Source of the DNA: Paulownia fortunei
Taxonomy: Eukaryota > Streptophyta > Magnoliopsida > Lamiales > Paulowniaceae
Direction: 5' to 3'
Length of the DNA stretch: 64,000 bases
Assembly: GCA_019321725.1 (NCBI GenBank)
Contig: CM033110.1
Span: 1,582,729-1,646,728, forward strand
Shown here: positions 11,907-22,312 of the stretch, piece after piece
How positions within the stretch are numbered: position 1 is the stretch's first letter
How the letters are laid out: each line of letters opens with the position of its first letter
Made by a program: the position numbers and the translations under genes
The notes under the pieces: model-generated
Database searches by the model: none
What the model saw: only the letters and a program-made list of their open reading frames with translations
What the model was told of the DNA's origin: nothing

Positions 11907-14244
11907 ATGGAGATTAACTGCAGTTCAGTTAAGTTAACCACGATTAAGCATAGCCTGCTGATGTGCGCCGGCGGCGAAACGGCTTTAGTGGCTTCGATGG
12001 TCTCTGCTCTAGTCAAAGCTCAACTGGTGGTCTCAGTCCTCTCTCAGGTAATGCAAAATTAAATTAAACTCCACTCTGAAAAAAGATTTATTGTGCAAGA
12101 AAATATTTTCCTAAAAAATTATTCTGTGGTATTTTTATAAGTTTTGCATAAATATTTTCGTTAAGAAATCTCATAAACCGTGGTTTAGAAATTCAAACGT
12201 AATTTTGAAAACTCGGGTTAACTTTGTCTTTTATTTGTATATATTTAATTTTCCTGATTTTTTTAGTAGATTTGATTAAAGTTGAAATATTTGCCATGAA
12301 TCAATTTGAGTTTTTGAAAAGAAAAATTATTTTTGAATCACTTTCACTTGTCTTAATGTTCAAAATTAAAATAAAAAACATGGACTTTATTATAGAAAAT
12401 GGGATATCTTGTTAGTTATTTAAATATATAAAAGAAAAAATTATTATTAAATATAATTTTATGTGCAATAGATAGTATGTTTTGTTGAGCAATCATATTA
12501 TTTTTGTGAATGCAGTATTAAATATTTCAGTTGAGTTTAACATAACAAATGTAATAAACTCAAAAATTTCACTGTATTGAAATTTTCATAAAATTAATAT
12601 AACAAATTGTATTGTAGTTTAAAATTTTGATTGAGAAATTAGAAATTGTAAAATCCATTTATAAATTGTAAAGGTTACATTTATGTATATCTGTTGACAA
12701 TCAAAAAAATTGAAAAGTGGGTCATGAGAATTGGATTTGATGTCCTTAGAATATATACCTCTGGTTTATGCTCTATTAGGAAAACGATTTTTGTGCAAAC
12801 GCTGTTGATTTCCAGTTAATATTTTCATAATCAAATTAGTGATCCAATTGATTTTGTATCCGATGTTCAGTTGATCAAACCTATTGATTTCAATTTGGGT
12901 TCTATTACTAAATTTTTTAATAAAAATTAATTATATTTTTTATTATATTATATAAAATAGTAATATAATTAATTTATTGTTAAATATAAAATAATAAATA
13001 ATCATATAATAAAATTTAAAATTCAAATAACAAATTTACTATTCTTCAAAAAAAAACCTAAAATATAAATAAATAAAAAAATTGATCGACAGCTACGACC
13101 TATTCAATTGGTTTGATTAAATTTTTAATTTTTTGTACACAATGACCTATTCAATCGATTTTTAATTGGATTGACTAAATTTTTAATTTTTTGCACTCAA
13201 ATAAATTGAATTGGTTACGGATGGGTCTTATTGTTAATTAATGGATTCACTAGTAAGTGGTATCAAACCATTTTACTGAAATGGGTCTTCGCTTGGACCC
13301 AAGTCAAGTTGGGTTAAAGTTACTGCAACTTTTGGTCCTAGCCCGTTTTATTTGATCTGGCTATTGGGCCTGGATCATCTCTTTTAGTGATAATTGTTCA
13401 ATTCTTTTCATTTTAGTAATCAGACAAGAAAAACAGGGCTATGTTTGGTAATAAATTCCTAGTCCTTTTTCATTTTTAATTTAATATCTCAAATAAAATC
13501 AAATATATACATCACGATATTCAATATATTTTCTTCTTAATAAATAAATACATTCTCTCAAAGCACAAAAACCAAACATAGGCTGGTTTTCTGTCATAAT
13601 GTTTTTATGTCTGAACAAGAATTATGCAACAATCTAAAAGTATTTCGACTTATTATTACATTAAAATGTTAAGTCTCTTCAGTTGAACTCAATTGTGTGT
13701 GTGTGTGTGTGTATACATCTATTGTACATGTATTGTATATGAATTTTTTTCTGGTACCCAATATATTGTATCTGTGCCTGAATACAACATTATTATTGAT
13801 GAAGTTCTCATGAAATGTTTTGAACTACAGGAATACATGAAGCTACTGAGGAACCAACCTAAGTTGAGAGGAGATCAACACATATCTTGCCCCTGCAAGC
13901 CACTAGACGCCGAGGATGATGATGGCGATGAAGATGAAGATGAAGATGACGAGGACGATGCCAACGATGAGGAAGATGGAACCCCCACCGATGGTAACAA
14001 GACCAGTGCCAAAAATGGTCCGGGTGGAGGGGCGGGCAAGGTGGAAGAAAATGGTGAGGAGGAAGATGATGACGAACAAGAGTCTGGAGAGGACCCTAAC
14101 GATGATGAAGATGACGACGACGATGATGAGGATGATGTGGAAGATGATGGTGAGGAAGAAGGTGACGAGGAAGACGAGGACGAAGAGGAAGACGAGGACG
14201 AGGAGGAGGAAGCCCTACAGCCTCCCAAGAAAAGGAAGAAGTAA
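11907..14244 (+). CDS. Highly acidic Asp/Glu-rich protein, probably nuclear
   Basis: Two exons are inferred: 11907-12047 (47 codons, donor CAG|GTAATG) and 13831-14244 (137 codons plus TAA, acceptor CTACAG). They join in phase 0 to give 184 residues. The N-terminal ~75 residues are ordered in character, with a short hydrophobic stretch (ALVASMVSALVKAQLVVSVLSQ region) and a CPC motif. Most of the rest is Asp/Glu runs broken by a Gly/Asn/Thr-rich patch. The end, PPKKRKK, is a classic monopartite nuclear localisation signal. Such tails occur in histone-binding and prothymosin-like proteins, so a chromatin or histone-chaperone role is only an inference. Plant homologues may be labelled phosphopantothenoylcysteine decarboxylase-like in databases, but I see no flavoprotein domain. 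The GT repeat at 13695-13711 lies in the intron. Confidence 0.7.
13695..13711. repeat. (GT)n microsatellite in intron
   Basis: About eight GT units about 120 bp upstream of the exon 2 acceptor of the acidic-protein gene. The long open frame that starts here is the exon extended back into intron. Confidence 0.85.
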
Positions 14245-15467
14245 ATCATGATAATATGACCTCTTCTTGCTAAGTTGTCTCTGTTTATGACTTAAATTTG
14301 CTAACATTACAACCTTGTTTGTGAGCAGCAGAGGAGGTTTATTTATAGGACTACTGTTTCATGCACGACTCTCTGAGTACTGTAGAACTCTCAGTTCCTT
14401 TCGGCTCTCAAGAAATCAAAAATATAGGTTTATTACTATATTCCAATCGAGTTAAATTTGATTTTTGGTAGTAAGAGATTTGGTTAATCAAATAAATTAA
14501 GAAATATTGTTTGACTCGAATTCACTCGTCACAACAATAACAAATGCGGTAATCACCCACTCGGGCCCTCTGATTCGAATTAATTGCTTTTATTTTTTTT
14601 AAGGACATCTTAAAATAATATTTCATTTCATAAAATATTTTTTTTTTTTAAAAAGTATTCTCTCAATTAAAACAAAATAATTATGTGATATCATATCAAT
14701 CACTACTTAAACCTCCATGAGTAAAGTTAACCGCTAATTTTTTAACACCACTATTGCAATAATTCTTCATCTAGATGATAAATATAAGAAACAATGAATG
14801 ATTTCATAAAACTACTCCGATGTCCAAGAGCTTCACTGATTGCATAGAACTCATTAACATAAAAATGTGATATGGTCTAAGTTTAAATTAATTAAAAATG
14901 ACAATGAATCAATTTGAATTTGCTTGATTAGAGTACAACCCGTTAAAATTTTTAAGAACTCAAACTCATATTCGATGAATACACCTATTAAACTCTCTTT
15001 ATAATTTAAAAAATATTAAAAATTATATTTTTTAAAACTAATATTATTAAAAAATTTCAAAAAATAAAATGATTGGGTTTGAAAATGTAAAAAATACAAA
15101 ATCTAATCCAAACTTATTTATATTATTAAAATTCACCCAGGCAAATTTGAGGTATGTCTGAATTTAAACCTATCATTTTCACAATTTGATTGCCTATAAA
15201 AGTAATTACACGTACAATTTATATAAACAAAGTACACATTTTATCAATTTAAGTTGATAAGTTGTCTCTGTTTATGCTCATTTAAAAAAGTGAGCATCCA
15301 CACACACGTCTGGGTGGTGTAGTTGGTCCTCGATGTGCCAACTGCCAAGTCATAAATGCCGTCCTTTCAACTTCAATGGACGATGTCTTGTATGTTTGGT
15401 TTCATTTCTAGAATCAATTAATATTTAATAATAAATTTATATTAAAATTGACAAAATATCGTGAAAA
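14245..15467. other. 3' flank and intergenic stretch
   Basis: Contains the 3' untranslated region of the acidic-protein gene, then AT-rich DNA. Bases about 14900-15180 resemble, in minus orientation, the dispersed AAAATTATAAA-centred repeats seen at 31071 and 35478. A 20-base match to the start of tRNA-Val lies at 15308-15327 (separate entry). Confidence 0.45.
15308..15327 (+). pseudogene. Possible 5' fragment of a tRNA-Val gene
   Basis: The 20 bases beginning GTCTGGGTGGTGTAG read like the acceptor strand and D arm of a plant tRNA-Val (CAC type), including the A-box TGGTGTAGTTGG. No anticodon arm, B-box or 3' acceptor strand follows, so this cannot be a working tRNA. It could be a truncated tRNA, a SINE head or coincidence. 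Confidence 0.3.
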
Positions 15468-15498
15468 GACGGGAGTTTAAAAAAATAAATAAAAGCGC
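15468..15498 (+). repeat. MULE terminal inverted repeat, left
   Basis: GACGGGAG followed by a TTT, seven A and a TAAATAAAAGCGC tail. Its inner 23 bases match the reverse complement of the right end with two differences; the outermost 8-9 bases align only loosely (GACGGGAG against GGCGGAGTG). Confidence 0.75.
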
Positions 15499-15520
15499 AA
15501 GTGGAGGTTGTGACTTTAAT

Positions 15521-15672
15521 TTGAAAGCGCAACTTTCGTTTGCGCTTTCAAAATTTATTTATTTATTTATTTTTTTTACTGTTTAAAGGCGCAACAGTAA
15601 GTTGCCCCTTTTGAAAGTGCAATCTTAGATTGCGCTTTCAGTTTAAAGGCGTAATTTACTGTTGCGTCTTCA
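15521..15672. repeat. Subterminal array of GCGCAA palindromes, left end of MULE
   Basis: Four successive hairpin-forming units: 15521-15552 (TTGAAAGCGCAA ... TTTGCGCTTTCAA), 15585-15611 (AAAGGCGCAAC ... GTTGCCCCTTT, imperfect), 15611-15640 (TTGAAAGTGCAA ... TTGCGCTTTCA) and 15645-15672 (imperfect). Arms are about 9-13 bases with loops of about 5-8. The same core appears at the right end, suggesting a family-specific transposase binding or end-structure motif. Confidence 0.85.
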
Positions 15673-16034
15673 AATTTTAATATATTTTATATATAGATAT
15701 ATTTATATTTACTTTATATATAATTAATATATAAATTTGTGGGAGTAGAGAAATAAGGAGTGAGATGTAATTAAGGATGATTGATATTTTATACATATAT
15801 TTTAGATAAATATATATATATATACATGTATTTAAGTAAATATTTTTTATTATAATAATAAATAACATAAAGTTATGTTGTTTATTTTTTTTTACTTTAG
15901 TATATATATGTAAATATTTTAATAAAAATAATAACAATACTATTTTTGTTTCATAAATCAGACAAATAATTTTTTTGAATAATAATTACAGTATTGAATT
16001 TAAAATTTTTGAAAAATACAAGAATAAAAAAATA

Positions 16035-18514
16035 CTAAAAATGACCACCAATGCCACACGTACGTCGTTGGCGTTGACGTCTACCTCGACGTCCACCCTG
16101 AGCAGCAGCAATATCATGTGATTGGTCTGATGAAGTTATGGAGGTCGACTCTCCACGATCATGATAGTCGCTGTCTAGATGTGGAAATGCAATAGGCGAG
16201 ACAGTAAAATCTCCATGTCCAGAATCGTATCCTATATGCTGCTGAACAAACGGTGTTTGCGCCATGTCTAAATCTGAAGTGAGTAGTGTAGAAAATAACA
16301 TCGTAGATGGTGGCATACCCCAATACAGAGTGAATGAGTCATCCGGTTGTACCTGTTGAGGCACATAATAGTCGGCGGTGCTATCCAAACCATGTGATAC
16401 ACGATGTGTCGAGGTGGATGGACCTGCCTCATTTGCTACACTAGACATAAGTGGATGAAGAATATCGTAAGATGTAGAAACATGGCTAGTAAATGCACCC
16501 CGTGTCTCGGTAGAGAGACCCGCATCATCTACTACTCTAGTACGCCTCCTCGTCCTCCTGGCTGTGTCTTGTGGTGGTGGCACTGGTATATTTCCAGCAT
16601 CTTGTTGTCTACGAAGTAGGCGTCTAAGATCATCAGTGACGTGTATAGCTTCACTCCTCAACTGTATAAGTGAAGCTATATCTTGCTCGTTTGCGCCATC
16701 AGCACTGAGTCTAATCCTCTCGACCGCCATACTCTAAAATACATGTAAAAAAGGAATAATATTAAAGAATATCATAAACATGATGCATACACATTATAAA
16801 AATTTTTATTAATGAATATCTTACCATAGCTTCCAAATCTGATATGTGTGAAGGCTGGTACCCCTCTTCCATAGGCAAATGGGATGGTGATATTAGACGG
16901 CGTATAATGCCATCGTACCAATCCATATAGCGAGGCTCAGTACTATCGGACCCAGTAATGGGAGGGTTAACAATAATAAACTGATGTCTATTTGCCCACT
17001 GCGACACATACTCCCGGTGATATCGAGCTCAATCCTCTCCACTGCGTCCCCTGCGGTCTACATCATGTAAAGTATGCTCATACGCTGGTATATCTGGTGG
17101 AATGTACTGGCGCATGACCCGCTCTGGGTGATGGAACTTCACGATAGCGTAGTTGATCAATGGACAACGAGATCTCCACAGTGGTGTATTACACCTTGGA
17201 CCCAACACCATAATATCCGGTGAACTCATATCATATGGCTCCCATATAAACTACAATTATAAAATACATAAATTTGAATTATTTGTACATATATGAAAAG
17301 AAAAATCAAATCAAATTTAAACAAGTGTCTTAAATTCTACTCACCTCTCTATCAGTCATCCTATCTAGTATATCCCTAATAATCCTGACTGAATGACTCG
17401 CTGTACGCGTGAAACTGTAATACTGCATCCACCTATATGTATATAAAAACAATCATGAAATAATAATCATGAAACAATAATCACCAAATAATAGTAGAAG
17501 TATAAGCTCATTATCATTAGCGGTAATAAATGGGCTTATACCTTGTACCATATGGAGGAAGTGGAAGCTCATGATCATTAGCGCCGATGAGTGGGCCCAT
17601 ATTTACTCGCGAACGTAATCGTCTTGGCACCAACGTGGTAATGCGAGACCATGCCCATATCTGCAAAAATATATATTAATCTATAGTACAAGGCAAACAT
17701 ATTGATATAATAACATATAAAATAACAATACTTATATAAAGTTTACCTGTAGAAGCATCATCGCACCACCAATAACATTCTTGTCTTTATCCGATGCATT
17801 GCACAACTCACGATACATGAAAGACAATACTGCACTGCCCCAACTAAAATAAACAACATCCTTAATCTGCTCCATACTCTGTAGATATAGCAACGACACT
17901 CCATTGCCTGATGAATCAGGACACATAATGCTACTGAGTAGAATCAATGCACAGCCGCGTGCATATCGCTCCAACTCATCGTGGGGAGTGTCATCTGTCA
18001 CTGGGTTAGCCTCAAGATAACCCCTCAAGGTACTCAACAATATACGCCCACCCCTAAACTGCTGTGAAGTAGGTCGAAATCCTAAGTAATGGTGGCAATA
18101 ATCCTGCCACTGCTCGGTAGATCTCCTCGGATCAACTCCAATAACAGGCTGACCATCTACTGGTAAACCCTAAATAACTGCAACATCTTGTAGTGTGACA
18201 GTCACCTCACCAATGCGAAAATGAAATGTATGAGTCTCAGGTCACCATCTCTCGACTAGAGCAGTAATCAAATAAAAGTCCATATCAAAGTGTTCACATC
18301 GATAGACGCCATAGAATCCCATATCATACATCATATGAACTACACGAGGATGCAATGCACCCTTCCCACCATGAAGACTCCAAAATGGTGCGCATGCGTG
18401 CCTAACTATAAGTGTCCTATCAACCGCACCAGCAAATACACTCTCTGAACGGTGAGTAGCCTATCGGGATAAAACTGTCGTATCCCGTGGACCATATAAA
18501 GAAATAATATCCAT
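16035..18514 (-). pseudogene. Plant mobile domain (PMD, MAIN/MAIL-like) gene of the MULE, disrupted
   Basis: Five exons can be traced on the minus strand: 18514-17747, 17660-17542, 17432-17345, 17250-16825 and 16733-16035, each with GT/AG borders. The first begins at ATG 18512-18514 (MDIISLYG). The product has the order seen in PMD proteins (also labelled serine/threonine phosphatase 7 long form homolog): GFYGVYRCEHFDMDFYLITA, then the VTLQDVAV block, GLPVDGQPVIG, a helical mid-region, and VWEPYD with the later PLINYAIVKFHHPERV block. The last exon encodes a Ser/Thr- and Arg-rich tail. In-frame stops at 18461-18463 (TAG), 18242-18244 (TGA), 18170-18172 (TAG) and 17029-17031 (TGA) break it. 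Cellular PMD proteins act in nuclear gene silencing and development; inside MULEs the role is unknown. Confidence 0.88.
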
Positions 18515-18719
18515 CCTGTTTACAAATGAATAACACCATGTGTCAAGGATAATTTTTTTAATAGCATCACATGAATGTTTACATATATTATGAAATTTAA
18601 CCATATGATTAACAACAATTAAACACAAATTTTAACATATAACATGAAATTGTACATACATCATTAACAACAGTTAAATATAACATCATTATAAATTTAT
18701 TTCATACAAATAAGGAGTA

Positions 18720-21398
18720 TTACTCCCGCAGAAAAGCAAATACTAATCTAATTGTAATGACATCATCTATGCTGGGAAGATGAAGCTGTTCCACGTTCTA
18801 TGCATTGATCCTTTGCCTTGCTCGTGCTTGTTGTCTAGCACGTGTCTAAGGCCAATCCATCTCGTTAGGAATTCGAGTAGTAGTATTCCGTCCACGACGA
18901 TTCTGAATTCGCAATGCTGGATTATGCCACAACTCGAAATGGGGCGCATCCCAATAAACTTCATCTGGCAAAGGCTCAAACTTCCCTTTGTAAGTATCTA
19001 TATAAGAAGCAGTGCTATAGTACAATTTCATGAGTGTTGCTGGATTAACTCCAAAATACCGACAAGTATGCATTGCATGCAAGCAAGGTATTCCAAATTG
19101 ACTCCAATTACCGCATGAACACTCCATTGACCTCAGTTTCACGACATGTGTAAAACTCTTGGATGATCCTGGTCGACGTGTTATGACAGACGCGGATTGA
19201 TCTGTGTAATCAAATACATGTACCATATGCTCTATAGATAGATTCTGCCAACTCTCATACCTTTGTAATATATTATCAGGCCATGGTTGGTTATTCTCCA
19301 CCATTCGACGACCCTTTGATAGTCGATCGAGAAAATGTTTAATAGCACGATGGAACGTAATATGTATAATAGTAGTGACTGGGAGCCGTCGTGCACCTTT
19401 CTACATTCCATTAATGCATTCTGACATATTTGTTGTCAGAATGCCACATCGCCATCCTCCATCATAAGCTAGAGTCCACTGACATTTATCTATATTCTCC
19501 AAGTATGTACGTGCATCATCGTTAAGAGCCTTTATTTTTTCCATGACCTTATCAAATTGTCTGATTGTCAATTGTGAACCAGCTGTATAACACAAATCTC
19601 TTAATACAATACTCTTGAACCGCTTGTTGAAATTAGATGACACATGCCTTAAGCAAAAATGATGCACCCCACGAGGTGGCGTAAAATCAGGTATGTATTG
19701 AACGGCTCCAAGTAGGCCACTAGTGTCGGTCAGCGGTCATATCAAACAGACACCCAATCCTGCGGACAACATACATAGACAATATGCAAAAACCATCTTC
19801 AAGATGTAAATGTTTCTTCATCAACAACTGCAAAAGCCAGAGGCAAAACCTGTTGGTTTGCATCTATCCCCACAGCAATCAACAATTTGTGTTTGTACTT
19901 TGTGTAAAGATGTGTTCCATCAACACTTATTACTTTACGACAATTTTGGAACCCATCGATACATGGCTTGAATGCCCAGAATACATATTTTAATATTTTC
20001 TTTTCTACGAACTCGGTGTCGATGTGATGCCACTCCACAATTGTGCCTGGATTCCATTTTTGCAGAGCTCCCAAATACTTAGACAATTTTCTAACTGAGC
20101 TCTCCCAAGTGCCATAAACATTTTTCCTTACGCGTTTCAAACCGTGTCAGGCCTTATGATATGAAATTTCATACTGATACTTCTCTTTCACATTTTGTTG
20201 GACATACTTAATCTCATAGGCCGGGTCACACTGAACTATACCAGTAAGCAACCTTGCGATCATGTTTTTACATAGGTTGCGATGATCCACAGATACTGAA
20301 TTCATAAGGCAGGTATGAGGTCCTCCCCACTTGGTGATTTTCCATAAATCAAGCTTTGCTTTCAATGATGCTCGAATCCCCCAATTACATGTGGTCGATG
20401 TACTATGGCTGCATTCCACTTTCCATAATTTTGGTGTACTCTCAACCACCGATACTCACGTCTGACAACTCGTACAGAGTAATCTTTAACTGAAGCTTGG
20501 AGATTTTTTTTGTTTTGAATACCATACCCTTTTCAAGCTCTCCAATACTAGAGTCATAAAACTTTCCTCTATTTGGAATATCAATAGAATCAACAATTAT
20601 TTCTGGGTAACATGTTGTGAAGAATGGTATAGTATGATTAGAGTCATATTCATTTGTTGTTGAGGGCAATGAGGTATAAACTGGCACTTGATGTTGGGAT
20701 GAGTTGCCCTCATCATGTTGCTCATACATCTCTTCCAAATCATCAATTTCGACCCCATCACCATCATCATCATCACCATCATCACCATCATCTTCATCAG
20801 CAATTTCATCGGGTTCAGAATTAATATGTTCTTCAGCACCTAAACTGTCGGCAAGTAGGTCGGATAATTCATCAGTGTATGCATTATACGGTTCTGTATT
20901 TGTACCTTGAAAATGCTCTTGACCAGCGCTTGAAGCACCTGCATTAAACTCATTGATGCCAACACTTGCCATACCTTGCGTCACTGTAGTCATTTCAAAC
21001 ACACTATCATCTCTTAAAAATGATGCATACTGATAATACTCATTGGTTGTTGGTATCTCATGCACAATATTGTGAACAATTTGTTCTGCCTCAACATAAA
21101 ATTCTACAAATTGATTTTCTCTTCCCGGATCTAAGAAAAATTCCAATCCTTCGTCATCCGTTATTGATATTAGTTGTGACACATTACCGTAACAGTACTT
21201 ACCAAATAATTTCAATAAGAATTGTTTATCATCAACGCCCGTAATCTGATACACTTTCAATAGTAATTCAGAAAATCTTGTCCTACGAGACATTCTCTTT
21301 GCTCCAATTGCAGGGCGATCATATGTCACTGAATTAGCATCTTGTATAATTTGACCACCAAAGTATACCAGAACATCAATGTTGTTTCTATTTGCCAT
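18720..21398 (-). pseudogene. MuDR-type (MULE) transposase, disrupted
   Basis: The first 318 codons from ATG 21398 are open. They hold the N-terminal MuDR region (VLVYFGGQIIQDAN, then a second block ending LLLKVYQITG) and a long acidic linker. Downstream in other frames come: a zinc-binding-like DNA-binding block (WKVECSHSTSTTCNWGIRA ... GGPHTCLM, near 20430-20270); the catalytic core (VDGTHLYTKYKHKLLIAVG, near 19925); FCLRHVSSNFNKRF near 19660; and a SWIM zinc finger (CSCGNWSQFGIPCLHAM, near 19120). Lesions: a one-base loss in an A run near 20510, a one-base loss near 20455, stops at 20147-20149 and 19799-19801, frame shifts between about 19745 and 19690, and stops at 19401-19403, 18846-18848 and near 18795. 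The C-terminal frame runs to TAA 18720-18722. It would cut and join the element's ends if intact. Confidence 0.92.
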
Positions 21399-21719
21399 AA
21401 CTACATCAAAAAAAGTATTAATATTTTAATTTTAAATAATAATTTCAAAAATATAATATTTAATTAAGATTATCATAATTGTAAAAAAGATTCCATAAAT
21501 AGTTCAATAATTTTTCACTCACATTTTCAAGTCAAATAACAAATAACAAATATAATATACAAAAAAAAAATTGCAAACATTAACTTCTCCACATATAAAT
21601 ATATCATATTAAAAATATACTTGCATGTATCATTATAAAAAATAATATTAATCACATTTCAATACAATCAAATCTATTTTTTCAATATAATAATAAATTT
21701 ACTTCACAATTATTATAAT

Positions 21720-21720
21720 A

Positions 21721-21762
<42 letters not shown>

Positions 21763-21765
21763 TGA
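21720..21765. repeat. (TA)n microsatellite inside the MULE
   Basis: TA repeats with short interruptions upstream (in transposase orientation) of the transposase start. About 320-370 bp from the ATG. Confidence 0.85.
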
Positions 21766-22004
21766 AATATGATACCTGTAAGTCACACGCACAATATGAT
21801 CTGCGTCGTATTTTAATATATCGCGTACTAACCTGAATAAAAACATATAAATGTTAATTAGTAATTTTTTTTAATTAAATTTTTTTAAAAAATAATAACA
21901 ATATTACTTATCGAAAGAAGCGAAAATAGAAGGGAATGAGAGAATCCAAATGAAAGAAAAAATTACAAAAATAAAATTTGACCAAAAACTCGAGTGAAAG
22001 GCCG

Positions 22005-22205
22005 AAAGAGAGAGAGAGAATGGAGGAAATTGGTGGGTGGGGAAAATGGAGGAAGTGAGGAGGGGGGAAGGTAGAGGTTTAATAATGGTGGAATGGGGAG
22101 GAGGTGCGCGCAGGAGGGAGGGGGAAAGGGAAGAGGAAAGGAGAAGAAAGGAGAGGGGAGGAGAGGAAAGGAGGAATGAGGAAGAAAGGGGGAAGCCGGA
22201 GGGAA
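22005..22205. repeat. Long purine-only tract (G/A on + strand)
   Basis: About 200 bp almost without pyrimidines on the plus strand, with many GGAGG, GGGG and GAGAG words. It lies between the right palindrome cluster and the transposase start, so it is in the position of the transposase promoter or 5' leader. Open frames through it on both strands are low complexity and not genes. Confidence 0.8.
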
Positions 22206-22210
22206 CCAAT

Positions 22211-22288
22211 CAGAAGGCGCAACCTCCAGTTGCGCCTTCTGACAGGAAGCGCAATATGGGATTGCGCTTCCTATGAAAGCGCGCTTTC
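22211..22288. repeat. Subterminal palindromes, right end of MULE
   Basis: Three adjacent hairpins: 22211-22241 (CAGAAGGCGCAAC ... GTTGCGCCTTCTG region), 22244-22272 (AGGAAGCGCAAT ... ATTGCGCTTCCT) and the perfect 14-base palindrome GAAAGCGCGCTTTC at 22275-22288, which runs into the TIR. Same GCGCAA core as the left end. Confidence 0.88.
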
Positions 22289-22312
22289 ACTTATTTTTTT
22301 AAACACTCCGCC
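22281..22312 (-). repeat. MULE terminal inverted repeat, right
   Basis: On the minus strand reads GGCGGAGTG, TTT, seven A, then TAAGTGAAAGCGC; it pairs with the left TIR at 15468-15498. Confidence 0.75.

Larger units (their letters stand above)
15468..22312 (-). mobile_element. Mutator-like element (MULE) with MuDR transposase and plant mobile domain gene, decayed
   Basis: An element of about 6.85 kb bounded by terminal inverted repeats at 15468-15498 and 22281-22312. It carries two minus-strand genes in tandem: a MuDR-type transposase (21398-18720) and, 200 bp after its stop, a PMD gene (18514-16035). Both families are known in plant MULEs, and PMD capture by MULEs is described. Clusters of GCGCAA-core palindromes sit just inside each end. 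Both genes contain several in-frame stops and single-base shifts, so the copy is not autonomous now. No 8-11 bp target duplication could be recognised next to the TIRs, so the exact ends are uncertain by a few bases. Confidence 0.88.

Noticed and set aside
13875..14249. Long minus-strand poly-Ser frame
   Set aside because: Antisense of the GAN-rich acidic exon; Asp/Glu codons read backwards as Ser. No independent support.
15468..22312. Target site duplication of the MULE
   Set aside because: Flanks (…CGTGAAAA and AACTACAG…) share no 8-11 bp match; decayed or ends misplaced.
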